64,000 nt of DNA from Aquimarina acroporae (GCF_023195925.1 NZ_JALPRE010000018.1:1-64000), one strand, 5' to 3'; shown: positions 17,360-26,484, numbered from the stretch's first letter. Numbers and translations: made by a program. Notes: a model not told the origin generated them from the sequence alone.

Positions 17360-18037
17360 TTATTCATCCAATAAATCAGGTCTTCTTTTTTTGGTTCTTT
17401 CATAGGCTTGTTCTTCTCTCCAAGCTTCTATTTTAGGGAAGTTTCCAGAAGTGAGAATTTCAGGTACTTTCCATCCTTTATAGTCGGCGGGTCTTGTATA
17501 AATAGGAGGAGCAAGCAAATCGTCTTGAAAAGAATCGGTTAGGGCAGAGGTTTCATTCCCTAAAACTCCAGGAATAAGTCGTATGATCGCATCACAAAGG
17601 ATTAAAGCTCCGAGCTCTCCTCCTGATAATACATAATCACCAACTGATATCTCTTTGGTTATAAAATGATCTCTTACCCGTTGATCTACACCTTTGTAAT
17701 GACCACATAATATAATAATATTTCCTTTTAAGGATAATTGATTGGCGATACTTTGATTTAGTGTCTCGCCATCTGGAGTCATATAGATTATCTCGTCATA
17801 ATCTCTTTCTGATTTTAATTTCGAGATACATTTATCTATAGGTTCAATCATCATGACCATTCCAGCGCCACCACCGAATTGGTAATCATCTACTTGTTTG
17901 TAGTTGTCAGTGGTATAATCTCGTAAATTGTGTAATTGTACTTCAACAAGTCCCTTTTCTATAGAACGTTTCATTATTGAAGCTTCAAAAGGACTTTTTA
18001 AAATATCGGGTACAACAGTTATAATATCTATACGCAT
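17360..18037 (-). CDS. trmD: tRNA (guanine37-N1)-methyltransferase
   Basis: A 225-residue SPOUT-class methyltransferase that uses S-adenosylmethionine to make m1G37 next to the anticodon, preventing +1 frameshifts. The start MRIDIITVVPDILKSPFE is normal. The trefoil-knot SAM site is visible as LCGHYKGVDQRVRDH (about 110-124) and SVGDYVLSGGELGALILCDA (about 131-150). The C-terminal DNA/tRNA-binding helices end at RRPDLLDE. It follows the membrane coiled-coil gene by 65 bases and may share its transcript. Confidence 0.97.
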   Translation of the reverse strand: MRIDIITVVPDILKSPFEASIMKRSIEKGLVEVQLHNLRDYTTDNYKQVDDYQFGGGAGMVMMIEPIDKCISKLKSERDYDEIIYMTPDGETLNQSIANQLSLKGNIIILCGHYKGVDQRVRDHFITKEISVGDYVLSGGELGALILCDAIIRLIPGVLGNETSALTDSFQDDLLAPPIYTRPADYKGWKVPEILTSGNFPKIEAWREEQAYERTKKRRPDLLDE

Positions 18038-18102
18038 CTACAAAATAGTATTGAAAAGGAGTGCAAAGATGCGAAAGAATAAGATAAAAATCTAAAACAA
18101 TT

Positions 18103-18723
18103 TTATTTTGCTCCGGCCTTACGTTGTTTGTTGATCTCATCTTGCAATTTGCGCATTACTTTTTGCTCGCGTTCTAATGCTCTTCTGCGATGGTCCTCAA
18201 ATTCTGCCTCTGTTTCTGCAAGAGCCTTTTTGGCCTGAACAGTCACAGCATTGCTGTTTCTAAATTTGAAAATAAAAAAACCAAGAAATAAAAGTAGACC
18301 TCCAATAATAAGCCACATAATGGTTTTGTAGCTTGATTTGGTTAGGGAAGCTCCCATAAAGTTAATACTATCCTTATCATTGGTAACATTAGCTAAATCT
18401 TCGTTAGTTTTAGCTAAAGATTCCTGAAGACCTGTTATAGTGGTTTTTTGTTCAGAAATTTGTTGGTTAGAAGTCTGCAACTTAGATTCTAAGGTTTTAA
18501 TAGAATCTATAGTATTACTTTTTAACTTGTTTAACCAAACCTGTTTTACAACTTTATATTCCTGATATCTCCCTGATTTTTTTATAACTACATCAAATTG
18601 ACCTTCTATGCTCTCTTGTCGCAAAGCTTGTTCTGCCGTAATATTTTCTTCTTGAGCATTCACTTTTATCGAAAAAGAAAATAATAATATGGTTAAAACG
18701 AATAGGTACTGTGGTAATTTCAT
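18103..18723 (-). CDS. Membrane-anchored coiled-coil protein beside trmD
   Basis: A 206-residue protein with a signal peptide (about 1-23, VLTILLFSFSIKVNAQ), a periplasmic region with a coiled coil (about 70-115, ESKLQTSNQQISEQKTT), one membrane helix (about 134-153, TIMWLIIGGLLLFLGFFIF) and a cytoplasmic, highly charged coiled coil (about 160-206). Relatives in flavobacterial genomes are, as I recall, sometimes labelled tRNA (guanine-N1)-methyltransferase merely because they lie next to trmD; nothing in this sequence supports such an activity. Function is unknown. Confidence 0.75.
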   Translation of the reverse strand: MKLPQYLFVLTILLFSFSIKVNAQEENITAEQALRQESIEGQFDVVIKKSGRYQEYKVVKQVWLNKLKSNTIDSIKTLESKLQTSNQQISEQKTTITGLQESLAKTNEDLANVTNDKDSINFMGASLTKSSYKTIMWLIIGGLLLFLGFFIFKFRNSNAVTVQAKKALAETEAEFEDHRRRALEREQKVMRKLQDEINKQRKAGAK

Positions 18724-19136
18724 GTGAATAATCTTGTTTTTGGTAATTATGCTAAAGCCTTGTTTATTAAACTACTTAGAGCTCAAATTAATTTAGCCGC
18801 TTACAATCCTATGTTTTTACTAAGGTTTTTACTTTTTTGTTAGCGGTTAATTTCTTCTGTAACGGTAATAAATGTACGATATTGTTGGTAATTAGAAAGT
18901 TTTTTTTGTAAGAATTTACCTGATTTAGTGTTGAAGTTTAAGTGTTTGATAGTTAGTTGTTTGTAACGTGGTTCTTTAATTTTAATTTTTAAGAAGTTGT
19001 GGTTTTAATAATTCAAAGAATAATAATGGTATTGTTATGTAGGTTTTTGTTTCGCTTTTACAACATCAAACTAATAAGATAAAAAAAGCTGCTACAAAAT
19101 GTTGTAACAGCTTTTAAACTTATGTTTTTATGTATT
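18724..19136. other. 413-base intergenic region
   Basis: A+T-rich gap between gap and the coiled-coil gene, both on the minus strand. It contains the gap terminator at 19084-19115 and must hold the promoter of the coiled-coil/trmD unit, though no TAnnTTTG box stands out. No coding frame of note. Confidence 0.45.
19084..19115 (-). terminator. gap terminator
   Basis: A 14-base stem with one mismatch (19084-19097 with 19102-19115) and a four-base loop, followed on the minus strand by seven T. Confidence 0.8.
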
Positions 19137-20585
19137 CTAGTAATATGTAAAGCGTCTTACTTTAGCAATATACTTAGACAATCTAATCACTTGATGGCTG
19201 TATCCATATTCATTGTCATACCAAACATATAATACTGCATTATGTCCTTTGGTATCAACTATGGTTGCATTACTATCATATATTGATGGAGCAGAAGAGC
19301 CTACGATATCAGAAGATACTAGCTCGTTATCTAATGAATACTTAATTTGTTCTACTAAATTTCCTTCTAAAGCATACTTCTTTATAATTGCATTCATACT
19401 TTCTTTAGAGGCTTTCTTTTCCAAATTCAAATTAAGAATAGCTAAAGAACCATTAGGCACAGGAACTCGAATCGCATTTGAAGTAAGTTTACCTTCAAAA
19501 CTTGGAAGTGCTTTGGAAACTGCTTTTCCTGCACCGGTTTCTGTGATAACCATGTTTAATGCAGCTGCACGACCTCTTCGGTATTTTTTGTGCATATTAT
19601 CTACCAGATTTTGGTCGTTGGTATATGCGTGAATAGTTTCTAAATGTCCGTTTACAACACCAAAACTTTCTTCTACAGCTTGTAATATAGGAGTGATTGC
19701 ATTTGTGGTACAAGACGCCGCAGAGAAAATGTTTACTTTATCCGGGTCATGTTCCTTATGATTTACTCCATGAACAATATTTGGAATACCTTTTCCTGGC
19801 GCAGTTAATAAAACCTTATCAATTCCTTTGGCTGTTAAGTGTCTGCTTAATGCTTCTTGATCTCTAAATGCACCGGTATTGTCAATTAATAAAGCATTGT
19901 CTATTCCGTATTTAGTGTAATCAATATCTTCAGGATTGTTGGCGCTTATTACATGTACGGTAGTTCCATTTATAATAAGGGAGCTATTTGCAATGTCAGT
20001 TTCTACGGTTCCTGCAAAATCCCCGTGTACAGAGTCGTTTCTTAGTAAAGAAGCTCTTTTCTCTAAAACCTCTTCAGTAATCGCACCTCTTGTTACGATT
20101 GCTCTTAATCTTAGTTGGCTACCTTTACCGGTAATGGTCATAAGTTCTCTTGCAACTAATCTACCGATTCTTCCAAAACCGTATAAAACAACATTTTTAG
20201 GAGAAATAGGTTTGAATTTTTTAGCATCTTTAAGTTTGTTTTGAACAAAACGATTGATAGAACCAAACTCATCACTTGCTAAATGATATTCATAAGTTAA
20301 TTTACCTATGTCTAACTTTGCAGGAGGTAAATCCATTAGTTTAATTGCTTGTGCAATTTCTACGGAGTCAAAAATTGAAATAGGTTTTTGAACAAACTCT
20401 CCAGCATATTCGTGCAGATTAATGATCTCGCTTACATTTTTGTCGATTAGTTGATTTCTAAAAAGGACTAATTCAACAGCATTGTCGTACCATAAATCAC
20501 TAACTGTTTTGATAAATGCTACGGTTGCGCGACGCCTATCAGCTTGAAAGGCTAGTTCTTTTTCATAAACTTCGTTAGAACTCAT
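19137..20585 (-). CDS. gap: Glyceraldehyde-3-phosphate dehydrogenase, long form
   Basis: A 482-residue GAPDH, about 140 residues longer than the classical enzyme of about 335. The catalytic part starts near residue 125 with the Rossmann motif VLYGFGRIGRLVARELM and carries the active-site SAASCTTNAITP (nucleophilic Cys near 286) and the final WYDNEYGYSHQVIRL. The N-terminal extension (about 1-120) is helical and has no motif I recognise; it is seen in long-form GAPDHs of Bacteroidota. The enzyme interconverts glyceraldehyde 3-phosphate and 1,3-bisphosphoglycerate; whether this form works in glycolysis or gluconeogenesis is open. It is a single gene between strong terminators. Confidence 0.93.
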   Translation of the reverse strand: MSSNEVYEKELAFQADRRRATVAFIKTVSDLWYDNAVELVLFRNQLIDKNVSEIINLHEYAGEFVQKPISIFDSVEIAQAIKLMDLPPAKLDIGKLTYEYHLASDEFGSINRFVQNKLKDAKKFKPISPKNVVLYGFGRIGRLVARELMTITGKGSQLRLRAIVTRGAITEEVLEKRASLLRNDSVHGDFAGTVETDIANSSLIINGTTVHVISANNPEDIDYTKYGIDNALLIDNTGAFRDQEALSRHLTAKGIDKVLLTAPGKGIPNIVHGVNHKEHDPDKVNIFSAASCTTNAITPILQAVEESFGVVNGHLETIHAYTNDQNLVDNMHKKYRRGRAAALNMVITETGAGKAVSKALPSFEGKLTSNAIRVPVPNGSLAILNLNLEKKASKESMNAIIKKYALEGNLVEQIKYSLDNELVSSDIVGSSAPSIYDSNATIVDTKGHNAVLYVWYDNEYGYSHQVIRLSKYIAKVRRFTYY

Positions 20586-20622
20586 AATTTTGTTGTGTTT
20601 TTTACAGTCTTGAAATTTCGTG

Positions 20623-20630
20623 CAAAAGTA
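20623..20630 (-). promoter_or_regulatory. gap -7 box
   Basis: TACTTTTG on the minus strand, 37 bases before the gap ATG, matches TAnnTTTG. A T-rich segment lies at the expected -33 distance but lacks a clean TTG. Confidence 0.5.
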
Positions 20631-20665
20631 TATATTTCAAACGTTTTCGTAAAACCTTTTTTCAT

Positions 20666-20700
20666 AAAAAAATCCCATTGTCTTTTTACAACAATGGGAT
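20666..20700 (-). terminator. Terminator of the DegP-type protease gene
   Basis: A perfect 10-base stem (ATCCCATTGT at 20672-20681, ACAATGGGAT at 20691-20700) with a nine-base loop, followed on the minus strand by seven T, 30 bases after the stop codon. Confidence 0.85.
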
Positions 20701-20730
20701 GTCTTATTTTATAAGGGTTTCGAAGTGTTT

Positions 20731-22140
20731 TTATTGAAAAACAAATTCTCGTTTTTCACCATTTCTGTCAATCAGACTTATAGTGATATCTTCATCCTGA
20801 TATTTGCTTTCAATAATTTTCTTTACTTCAACTACATTCTTAACCTTTTTTCCGTCAATTTCACTTATGACCAGTCCTTCTAAGTTATATCGTTGCATTC
20901 TTGAGCTTAGAGCTTTGCTAATCACAACACCGTGATCTACATTGAATCTTTTTAAATAATCCTTTGGTGGATTTACAACTTCTACACCTACATCTTTGAT
21001 ATTGTAGTTTTGAATTTCAAACTTAGATAAGGTAACAGGTAGTACAAGCTCTTTGTTTCTTCTAAGAACCTTAACATTGATAATATCTCTTGGTCTTTTG
21101 CTGTTTACATAACCAGTAAGGTCTGAGAATTTTCGAATAGGCAAGCCATCAATTTCTCTAATAACGTCTCCTTTCTGAAGTCCTGCTTTATTGGCACCAC
21201 TATTTTCTTCTACTGATGCTACATAAACCCCCTGTGAAACCGGAATATCAAATTCTTCCATGGCTTGTGGGTTTATAGTGCCGCCTCTTATCCCTAAAAT
21301 ACCTCGTTGTACCTCTCCAAATTCAATAATGTCATCTATTATTTTCTTAGCATTATTGGAAGGTACAGCAAATGCATACCCAACATAACTACCGGTTTGC
21401 GATGTGATAGCCGTATTTATTCCTATAAGTTCTCCTTTCACGTTTACTAAAGCACCACCACTATTACCGGGATTTATTGCCGCATCGGTTTGAATAAAAG
21501 ATTGAACATTAGAATCTTGCTCATTAAGATCTCGAGATTTAGCGCTTATTATTCCTGCTGTAACGGTTGAGGTTAGATTAAAAGGGTTACCTACTGCCAA
21601 TACCCATTCCCCTATTTTTGCAGCATTAGAGTCTCCAAAAGGGATATATGATAATTTATCATCAGCATCGATTTTGATAAGTGCAATATCGGCTTCAGGT
21701 GCAGTTCCTACTACTTCGGCCTTATAGGATTTATTATTGTTTAAAGTCACTTCAAGATCGGTAGCGCCATCGATAACATGGTTGTTAGTTACTATATAAC
21801 CATCTTCTGTAATGATTACACCAGAACCGGCTCCTTGAATTCTTCTTTCTTCAGATCCACCGTTTCTAAAAAACTCCATTAAATTTCTTGGGGTTTTTGT
21901 AATACCATACTGTTTTACATGCACTACCGCATTCACAGTTTTTTCTGCGGCAACAGTAAAATCCGTCTCGATACTCGATAAGTTGGTGTTTGTAACCGTA
22001 TATGTAGCTGGTATTACGTTGGGTTGGGTTTCGTTTTGTGTGATTGCCACTGGCTTTGGTTCTAAAAATACTTTATAGGCTCCTAAGGTTAGAACTCCTG
22101 CCAAAATAGCTACAATCAATAAACTCAAAAATCTTTTCAT
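20731..22140 (-). CDS. DegP/HtrA-type periplasmic serine protease
   Basis: A 469-residue envelope protease/chaperone. A signal anchor (about 5-25, LLIVAILAGVLTLGAYKVF) is followed by a trypsin-like domain with the full triad: His in VTNNHVIDG (about 121), Asp in EADIALIKID (about 151) and Ser in NPGNSGGALV (about 226). Two PDZ domains follow, one from about 280 (GILGIRGGTINPQ...GLQKGDVIREIDG) and a shorter one from about 385. It degrades or refolds misfolded exported proteins. It is monocistronic and divergent from dapF. DegP and DegQ cannot be separated by sequence alone. Confidence 0.93.
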   Translation of the reverse strand: MKRFLSLLIVAILAGVLTLGAYKVFLEPKPVAITQNETQPNVIPATYTVTNTNLSSIETDFTVAAEKTVNAVVHVKQYGITKTPRNLMEFFRNGGSEERRIQGAGSGVIITEDGYIVTNNHVIDGATDLEVTLNNNKSYKAEVVGTAPEADIALIKIDADDKLSYIPFGDSNAAKIGEWVLAVGNPFNLTSTVTAGIISAKSRDLNEQDSNVQSFIQTDAAINPGNSGGALVNVKGELIGINTAITSQTGSYVGYAFAVPSNNAKKIIDDIIEFGEVQRGILGIRGGTINPQAMEEFDIPVSQGVYVASVEENSGANKAGLQKGDVIREIDGLPIRKFSDLTGYVNSKRPRDIINVKVLRRNKELVLPVTLSKFEIQNYNIKDVGVEVVNPPKDYLKRFNVDHGVVISKALSSRMQRYNLEGLVISEIDGKKVKNVVEVKKIIESKYQDEDITISLIDRNGEKREFVFQ

Positions 22141-22275
22141 CTCCTTATTTTTTTATTTGATTTAACTAGTAGTATCTCTATAGACTATCAATAACTCTTA
22201 AAATTACAATTATAGTATACTTTTTTTATGATTTTTAACTCACAATTAACAACGATTTTATGTTTACATTCTTTG

Positions 22276-22283
22276 TACCTTTG
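22276..22283 (+). promoter_or_regulatory. dapF operon -7 box
   Basis: TACCTTTG matches TAnnTTTG; transcription would begin near 22288, about 15 bases before the ATG at 22303. This supports the downstream start of dapF and excludes the upstream ATG at 22228. Confidence 0.6.
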
Positions 22284-22302
22284 TCATCTTAATTTTAAAT
22301 TA

Positions 22303-23088
22303 ATGAATCTAGTATTTTATAAATATCAAGGTACAGGAAATGATTTTGTAATCATTGATAACCGTGATCAATTAGTATCCAAAAATAATACCAAATTATT
22401 TAAAAGACTTTGTGACAGGAAATTTGGAATTGGAGCAGATGGATTAATGCTTTTGGAACTTCCTGAAAATGAAGAAGATGATTTTACGATGGTTTATTTT
22501 AATGCTGATGGTAATGAAAGCTCTATGTGTGGAAATGGAGGTAGATGTTTAGTGGCTTTTGCGGCTTTTCTTGGGGTGATTGAGGACAAAGCGACTTTTA
22601 CCGCAATAGATGGTAAACATCATGCTGAGATAAAAGACGGGCTGGTATATCTGCAAATGCAAGATGTTTTTGAGATAGAAACATTTGATTCGCATCTTTT
22701 TTTAGATACTGGATCTCCACATCACGTTACTATGGTTGAAGGGTTGCAGAGTTTTGATGTTGAAAATGTGGGAAGAGAAATACGAAATGGTGCGCCATAT
22801 TTTGAAACGGGAAGTAATGTGAATTTTGTAGAAAAGAAAAACGGAAGTCGATTTGCTGTAAGAACCTATGAAAGAGGAGTAGAGGATGAAACGTTGTCAT
22901 GTGGGACTGGAGTTACTGCCGTGGCACTCTCTATGCATGCAACTCAACAAACAGAGAAGGAAGAGGTGAGTATAGATACTATGGGAGGAGAGTTAAAAGT
23001 AACTTTTAGAAAGGAACCTTCGGGATATAAAAATATATTTTTGATCGGTCCGGCAGAACAAGTCTTCAAAGGAGAGATCACATGCTAA
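22303..23088 (+). CDS. dapF: Diaminopimelate epimerase
   Basis: A 261-residue PLP-independent epimerase that turns LL- into meso-diaminopimelate for lysine and peptidoglycan. Both catalytic cysteines are present: SSMCGNGGRC (about residue 71) and ETLSCGTGVTA (about 204). The N-terminal FYKYQGTGNDFVIID is typical. The frame opens 75 bases earlier, but those residues are hydrophobic, unlike the family, and lie across the promoter, so ATG 22303 is chosen. It overlaps the following acetyltransferase gene by seven bases. Confidence 0.96.
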   Translation: MNLVFYKYQGTGNDFVIIDNRDQLVSKNNTKLFKRLCDRKFGIGADGLMLLELPENEEDDFTMVYFNADGNESSMCGNGGRCLVAFAAFLGVIEDKATFTAIDGKHHAEIKDGLVYLQMQDVFEIETFDSHLFLDTGSPHHVTMVEGLQSFDVENVGREIRNGAPYFETGSNVNFVEKKNGSRFAVRTYERGVEDETLSCGTGVTAVALSMHATQQTEKEEVSIDTMGGELKVTFRKEPSGYKNIFLIGPAEQVFKGEITC

Positions 23089-23609
23089 CGCTAAAAGGAA
23101 AAAATATATATTTGCGCGCTTTGGAGCCCGAAGATCTTGATTTTGTTTATGTTATTGAAAATGATGAACAAATTTGGGAAATGAGTTCTACGCAAACCCC
23201 ATATTCCCGTTTTTTGATTAAACAATATCTCGAGAATGCTCATCAGGATATTTATGAGATCAAACAGTTACGATTGGTGATTTGCTCTAATGATGACGCA
23301 TCTCTTGGTCTTATTGATTTGTTTGATTTTGATCCAACACATAATAGAGCAGGAGTGGGGATTGTAATTGCTGAGCCTGAAAATAGAGGAAAAGGATATG
23401 GATCTGAAGCACTAGATTTGATCATTAAATATGGCTTCACTCATTTAAGACTACATCAATTATATGCCAATATATCTGAAGATAATCTTTCCAGTGTAAA
23501 ATTATTCGAAAATAAGGGTTTCAAAAAAATAGGAACGAAAAAAGACTGGAACCTAATTAACAACGATTACAAGGACGAATTTTTATATCAATTAATATAT
23601 GTACATTAA
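23082..23609 (+). CDS. GNAT family N-acetyltransferase (RimJ/RimL-like)
   Basis: A 175-residue acetyl-CoA-dependent transferase. The start LKGKNIYLRALEPEDLDFVY is the pattern of RimJ/RimL-type members; the acetyl-CoA loop is PENRGKGYGSEALDLIIKY (about 104-122), and LHQLYANISEDNLSSVKLFE the C-terminal conserved block. It overlaps dapF by seven bases and mltG by eleven, so the three are translationally coupled. The acceptor (amine or protein N-terminus) is unknown. Confidence 0.88.
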   Translation: MLTLKGKNIYLRALEPEDLDFVYVIENDEQIWEMSSTQTPYSRFLIKQYLENAHQDIYEIKQLRLVICSNDDASLGLIDLFDFDPTHNRAGVGIVIAEPENRGKGYGSEALDLIIKYGFTHLRLHQLYANISEDNLSSVKLFENKGFKKIGTKKDWNLINNDYKDEFLYQLIYVH

Positions 23610-24642
23610 AAAAATATTATTAGCAATAGTATTAATAGGTTTAGTAGTAGGGGGTATTTTTGCTTATTATGTATATCAAGCAATATTTTCACCAAATACT
23701 AACTTTGAATCTGAAACGACTACACTTTTTATTCCAACAGGAGCCACTTATACAGAAGTAGTTGAAAAGATAACCCCCCTTGTAAAAGATATCTATAGTT
23801 TTGATAGAATTGCAAGAAAAAAAGGTTACGCAAATAATATTAAAGCAGGTAAATACATTCTTAAACAAGGATTAAATAATAATGAAATAATAAACCTGCT
23901 AAGAAGTAAGAATACGCCAGTTCAGGTTAGCTTTAATAATCAGGAGAGGTTGCAGAATTTAGCAGGAAGGATTGCGATGCAAATTGAAGCAGATAGTCTT
24001 TCTTTAATAAATGTCTTCCAGGACACTGCTTTTGTTGAGAAAAACGGTTTTACGACTGAGTCTGCTTTAGCTATGTATATCCCAAATAAATATGAGTTCT
24101 TTTGGAATACTTCAGCGAGTCAGTTCAGAGAAAGAATGTTGAAAGAGTATAAGAGATTTTGGAATGAATCTAGAATAAACAAAGCTAAGGCGATAGAATT
24201 ATCGCCTTTGGAAGTGATAACTATAGCTTCAATTGTGCAGAAGGAAACCGCCAAAATTGATGAGCGTCCACGTGTAGCAGGGGTGTATATGAACAGATAT
24301 AAAAATGGGTGGAAACTGGATGCAGATCCTACAGTAATTTATGCTTTAAAGAAACACCGTAAAGATTGGCAAACAGTTATTAAAAGGGTTTTATATAAAG
24401 ATTTGGAGCTAGATAGTCCTTACAATACTTATAAATATGCAGAATTACCTCCAGGACCTATTGCTATGCCAGATATATCTGCTATAGATGCTGTGCTAAA
24501 TTATGAAAAGCATGATTACTACTTTTTTGTTGCTAATGTTCAGAATTTTGGGTATCACAAATTTGCTAAGACAATTCAGCAGCACAATCGTAATAAAAAG
24601 CAATATATCGATTGGGTTAATAAGCAAGGTATTAAGCGGTAG
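23599..24642 (+). CDS. mltG: Endolytic murein transglycosylase
   Basis: A 347-residue YceG/MltG protein: an N-terminal membrane anchor (about 5-27), a LysM-like region (about 40-110) and the catalytic domain with IASIVQKETAKIDERPRVAGVY (catalytic Glu near 215) and DADPTVIYAL; the C-terminal block LPPGPIAMPDISAIDAVLN is complete. It cuts nascent glycan strands in the periplasm and sets their length. Co-transcription with dapF joins precursor supply with glycan processing. Confidence 0.95.
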   Translation: MYIKKILLAIVLIGLVVGGIFAYYVYQAIFSPNTNFESETTTLFIPTGATYTEVVEKITPLVKDIYSFDRIARKKGYANNIKAGKYILKQGLNNNEIINLLRSKNTPVQVSFNNQERLQNLAGRIAMQIEADSLSLINVFQDTAFVEKNGFTTESALAMYIPNKYEFFWNTSASQFRERMLKEYKRFWNESRINKAKAIELSPLEVITIASIVQKETAKIDERPRVAGVYMNRYKNGWKLDADPTVIYALKKHRKDWQTVIKRVLYKDLELDSPYNTYKYAELPPGPIAMPDISAIDAVLNYEKHDYYFFVANVQNFGYHKFAKTIQQHNRNKKQYIDWVNKQGIKR

Positions 24643-24994
24643 AAATCAATCCTTTTTTTGATAAGAAAATGTTGGGTTTTTCTTTTGAGATTGCTAAAAA
24701 GGACTGAACTTATTAACAAATATCGCATTGTTTTTGTGAATTTCAATTAGATATTAGATGTTACTTTTTCTCGACAAAAGAACTTAGTTTGACGTTTAAG
24801 TGTGTTTTTTGGTTGATTTTCATAGCTTTTTTTAGGGTTTTTTGGTTTTTTTTAACTGTAAATAACTGTTTTTCAGCATTATAATTATTTTAACATAATC
24901 TGGTTGTTATTTTATGAAAAAGCCGTATATTTGCACGGCAAAAATTTAAGTAGAGGGGAACATCTTTTTGGGTGTCTACTTAGAAATTTTTTAT
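24643..24994. other. 352-base intergenic region with promoter
   Basis: A+T-rich gap after mltG. It holds no gene but contains the well-formed promoter of the lysozyme-fold protein at 24904-24933. No strong terminator hairpin is seen after mltG. Confidence 0.5.
24904..24933 (+). promoter_or_regulatory. Promoter of the lysozyme-fold gene
   Basis: TTG at 24904-24906, a 19-base spacer and TATATTTG at 24926-24933: a full consensus match. The -7 box is framed by an inverted repeat GCCGT (24922-24926) and ACGGC (24935-24939), which could be an operator or chance. The leader to the ATG at 24995 is about 55 bases. Confidence 0.7.
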
Positions 24995-25630
24995 ATGATA
25001 AAGAAGATAATAGGATTATCTATACTACTTACAATTGGGGGGATACTTTTGTTAAGTTTTACAACAAAAAAAAGCATAGACTTTAGTTCTTATAGTACAG
25101 CTGGATTAGACCTGTATTACGTTGCTCCTAATTTTAACGAAATTGAAACCGAAGAGGAATTTGTTTCTGTAGAGCTTGGTAAAGGCTTTTTGGGTTTTAA
25201 AGAAGCGTTAGCTTTTAAAGAATCTAGAGGAGATTACGGTGTAGAGAATCAATTCGGTTATATGGGGAAGTATCAATTTGGTCGTGGTACTCTCGCTTTG
25301 GTTGGTGTGCAAATAAGCAAGAAAGATTTTTTAAGTAATCCAGAGCTTCAGGAGCGAGCGTTTAATGCGTATTTATCGAGAAACAAATGGGTTTTACGTA
25401 GAGATATTAAATGGTCGGTGGGTAAAACTATAAATGGGGTGAAAGTAACAGAATCGGGAATCCTGGCTGCAGCACATTTAGCTGGTCCTAATGCAGTAAA
25501 AAGATACTTGCGAACAGGAGGAGTAGTTGGGTTTGAAGATGCTTTTGGTACTACAATTCGGTATTACATGAAGCGATTTGCAGGGTACGATCTTTCTTCG
25601 GTTTCTGCAAATAGAAAAGCGAAAGCTTAA
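24995..25630 (+). CDS. Lysozyme-fold (transglycosylase-like) secreted protein
   Basis: A 211-residue protein with an N-terminal signal anchor (about 4-22, IIGLSILLTIGGILLLSF) and a lysozyme-superfamily domain: ALAFKESRGDYGVENQFGYM, with a candidate catalytic Glu near residue 79, then GKYQFGRGTL and a late AAAHLAGPNAVKRYL, the usual order in lytic-transglycosylase-like domains. It probably acts on peptidoglycan, but the LysM modules common in such enzymes are missing. The frame opens at 24968; ATG 24995 gives the better signal peptide. It is transcribed alone and converges with the methyltransferase gene, eight bases away. Confidence 0.78.
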   Translation: MIKKIIGLSILLTIGGILLLSFTTKKSIDFSSYSTAGLDLYYVAPNFNEIETEEEFVSVELGKGFLGFKEALAFKESRGDYGVENQFGYMGKYQFGRGTLALVGVQISKKDFLSNPELQERAFNAYLSRNKWVLRRDIKWSVGKTINGVKVTESGILAAAHLAGPNAVKRYLRTGGVVGFEDAFGTTIRYYMKRFAGYDLSSVSANRKAKA

Positions 25631-25637
25631 GTTTTTT

Positions 25638-26369
25638 CTAAAAATCTCTTTGAATGATATAGATGGTTGGTCTTTTGTGAAGGCTAACCTCTTCTTTTTT
25701 CCATTCTTCAATAGTTTTAGTTGCTATAAATTCAGAGGTTAATGTGATGTCACTGGCGATGCATAATCGTGTGTTGTTGTTCAAGATTGTTTTTAGATCG
25801 TCAAGCATTTTGTCGTTTCTGTAAGGGGTTTCAATAAATATTTGGGCCTGATTTTTTTCTAAAGAAGTTCTTTCTAGTAATTTAATACTTGCCTTTCTTT
25901 CATTTTTGTCTATGGGTAAATATCCGTTAAACGTAAAGCTTTGTCCATTCATTCCGCTACTCATCATGGCCAATAGAATTGAAGAAGGGCCTACCAAAGG
26001 GGTTACTTGTATTCCTTTTTCATGGGCTATTTTTATAACCTCGGCACCTGGGTCTGCAATACCAGGGCATCCTGCGTCTGACATTAATCCTATAGATTCT
26101 CCATTAATACATGGTGTTAAATATCCTGGTATTTCTGAAGAATCGGTGTATTTGTTAACCGTGTGTATAACTAGAGACCGTTGTGATTTACTTGGACTAA
26201 CCTTTTTGATAAATCTTCGGGCAGGTTTTTCATTTTCTACAATATAGTGGTTTACCTGTTCTAGTACTTTCTTGATAGATATAGGAAGAACCTCAAGAGG
26301 GATGTCGTCTCCTAATCGCGTTGGAATTAAATATAGTTTTCCTTTGGTATCTAGGGGTTTAAATTCCAT
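25638..26369 (-). CDS. Tetrapyrrole-methylase-type SAM-dependent methyltransferase (RsmI-like)
   Basis: A 243-residue protein of the TP-methylase superfamily, which includes RsmI, the 16S rRNA C1402 2'-O-methyltransferase. Motifs include KLYLIPTRLGD near residue 11, ARRFIKKV near 50, GLMSDAGCPGIADPG near 94-108 and VGPSSILLAMMSSG near 122. Relatives of this length in Flavobacteriia are distinct from full-length RsmI, so I leave the symbol blank; the substrate is probably rRNA. It sits downstream of the phosphatase and dnaA genes. Confidence 0.85.
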   Translation of the reverse strand: MEFKPLDTKGKLYLIPTRLGDDIPLEVLPISIKKVLEQVNHYIVENEKPARRFIKKVSPSKSQRSLVIHTVNKYTDSSEIPGYLTPCINGESIGLMSDAGCPGIADPGAEVIKIAHEKGIQVTPLVGPSSILLAMMSSGMNGQSFTFNGYLPIDKNERKASIKLLERTSLEKNQAQIFIETPYRNDKMLDDLKTILNNNTRLCIASDITLTSEFIATKTIEEWKKEEVSLHKRPTIYIIQRDF

Positions 26370-26484
26370 AGGTTGTATAGAGTATTTTTGGTTAAGAACC
26401 TTTTTTTAGTTTATAGTTATTGCTTAATTAGGTTTATGATTTAATAAGCAATTCTAAATATACAAAAACTTTGTATCTGATGAG

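Noticed and set aside
19213..19632. Plus-strand 139-codon frame opposite gap
   Set aside because: Antisense shadow of the GAPDH catalytic domain; composition follows the other strand's codons.
24904..25086. Plus-strand 60-codon frame before the lysozyme-fold gene
   Set aside because: It spans the promoter and overlaps the real gene in another frame.
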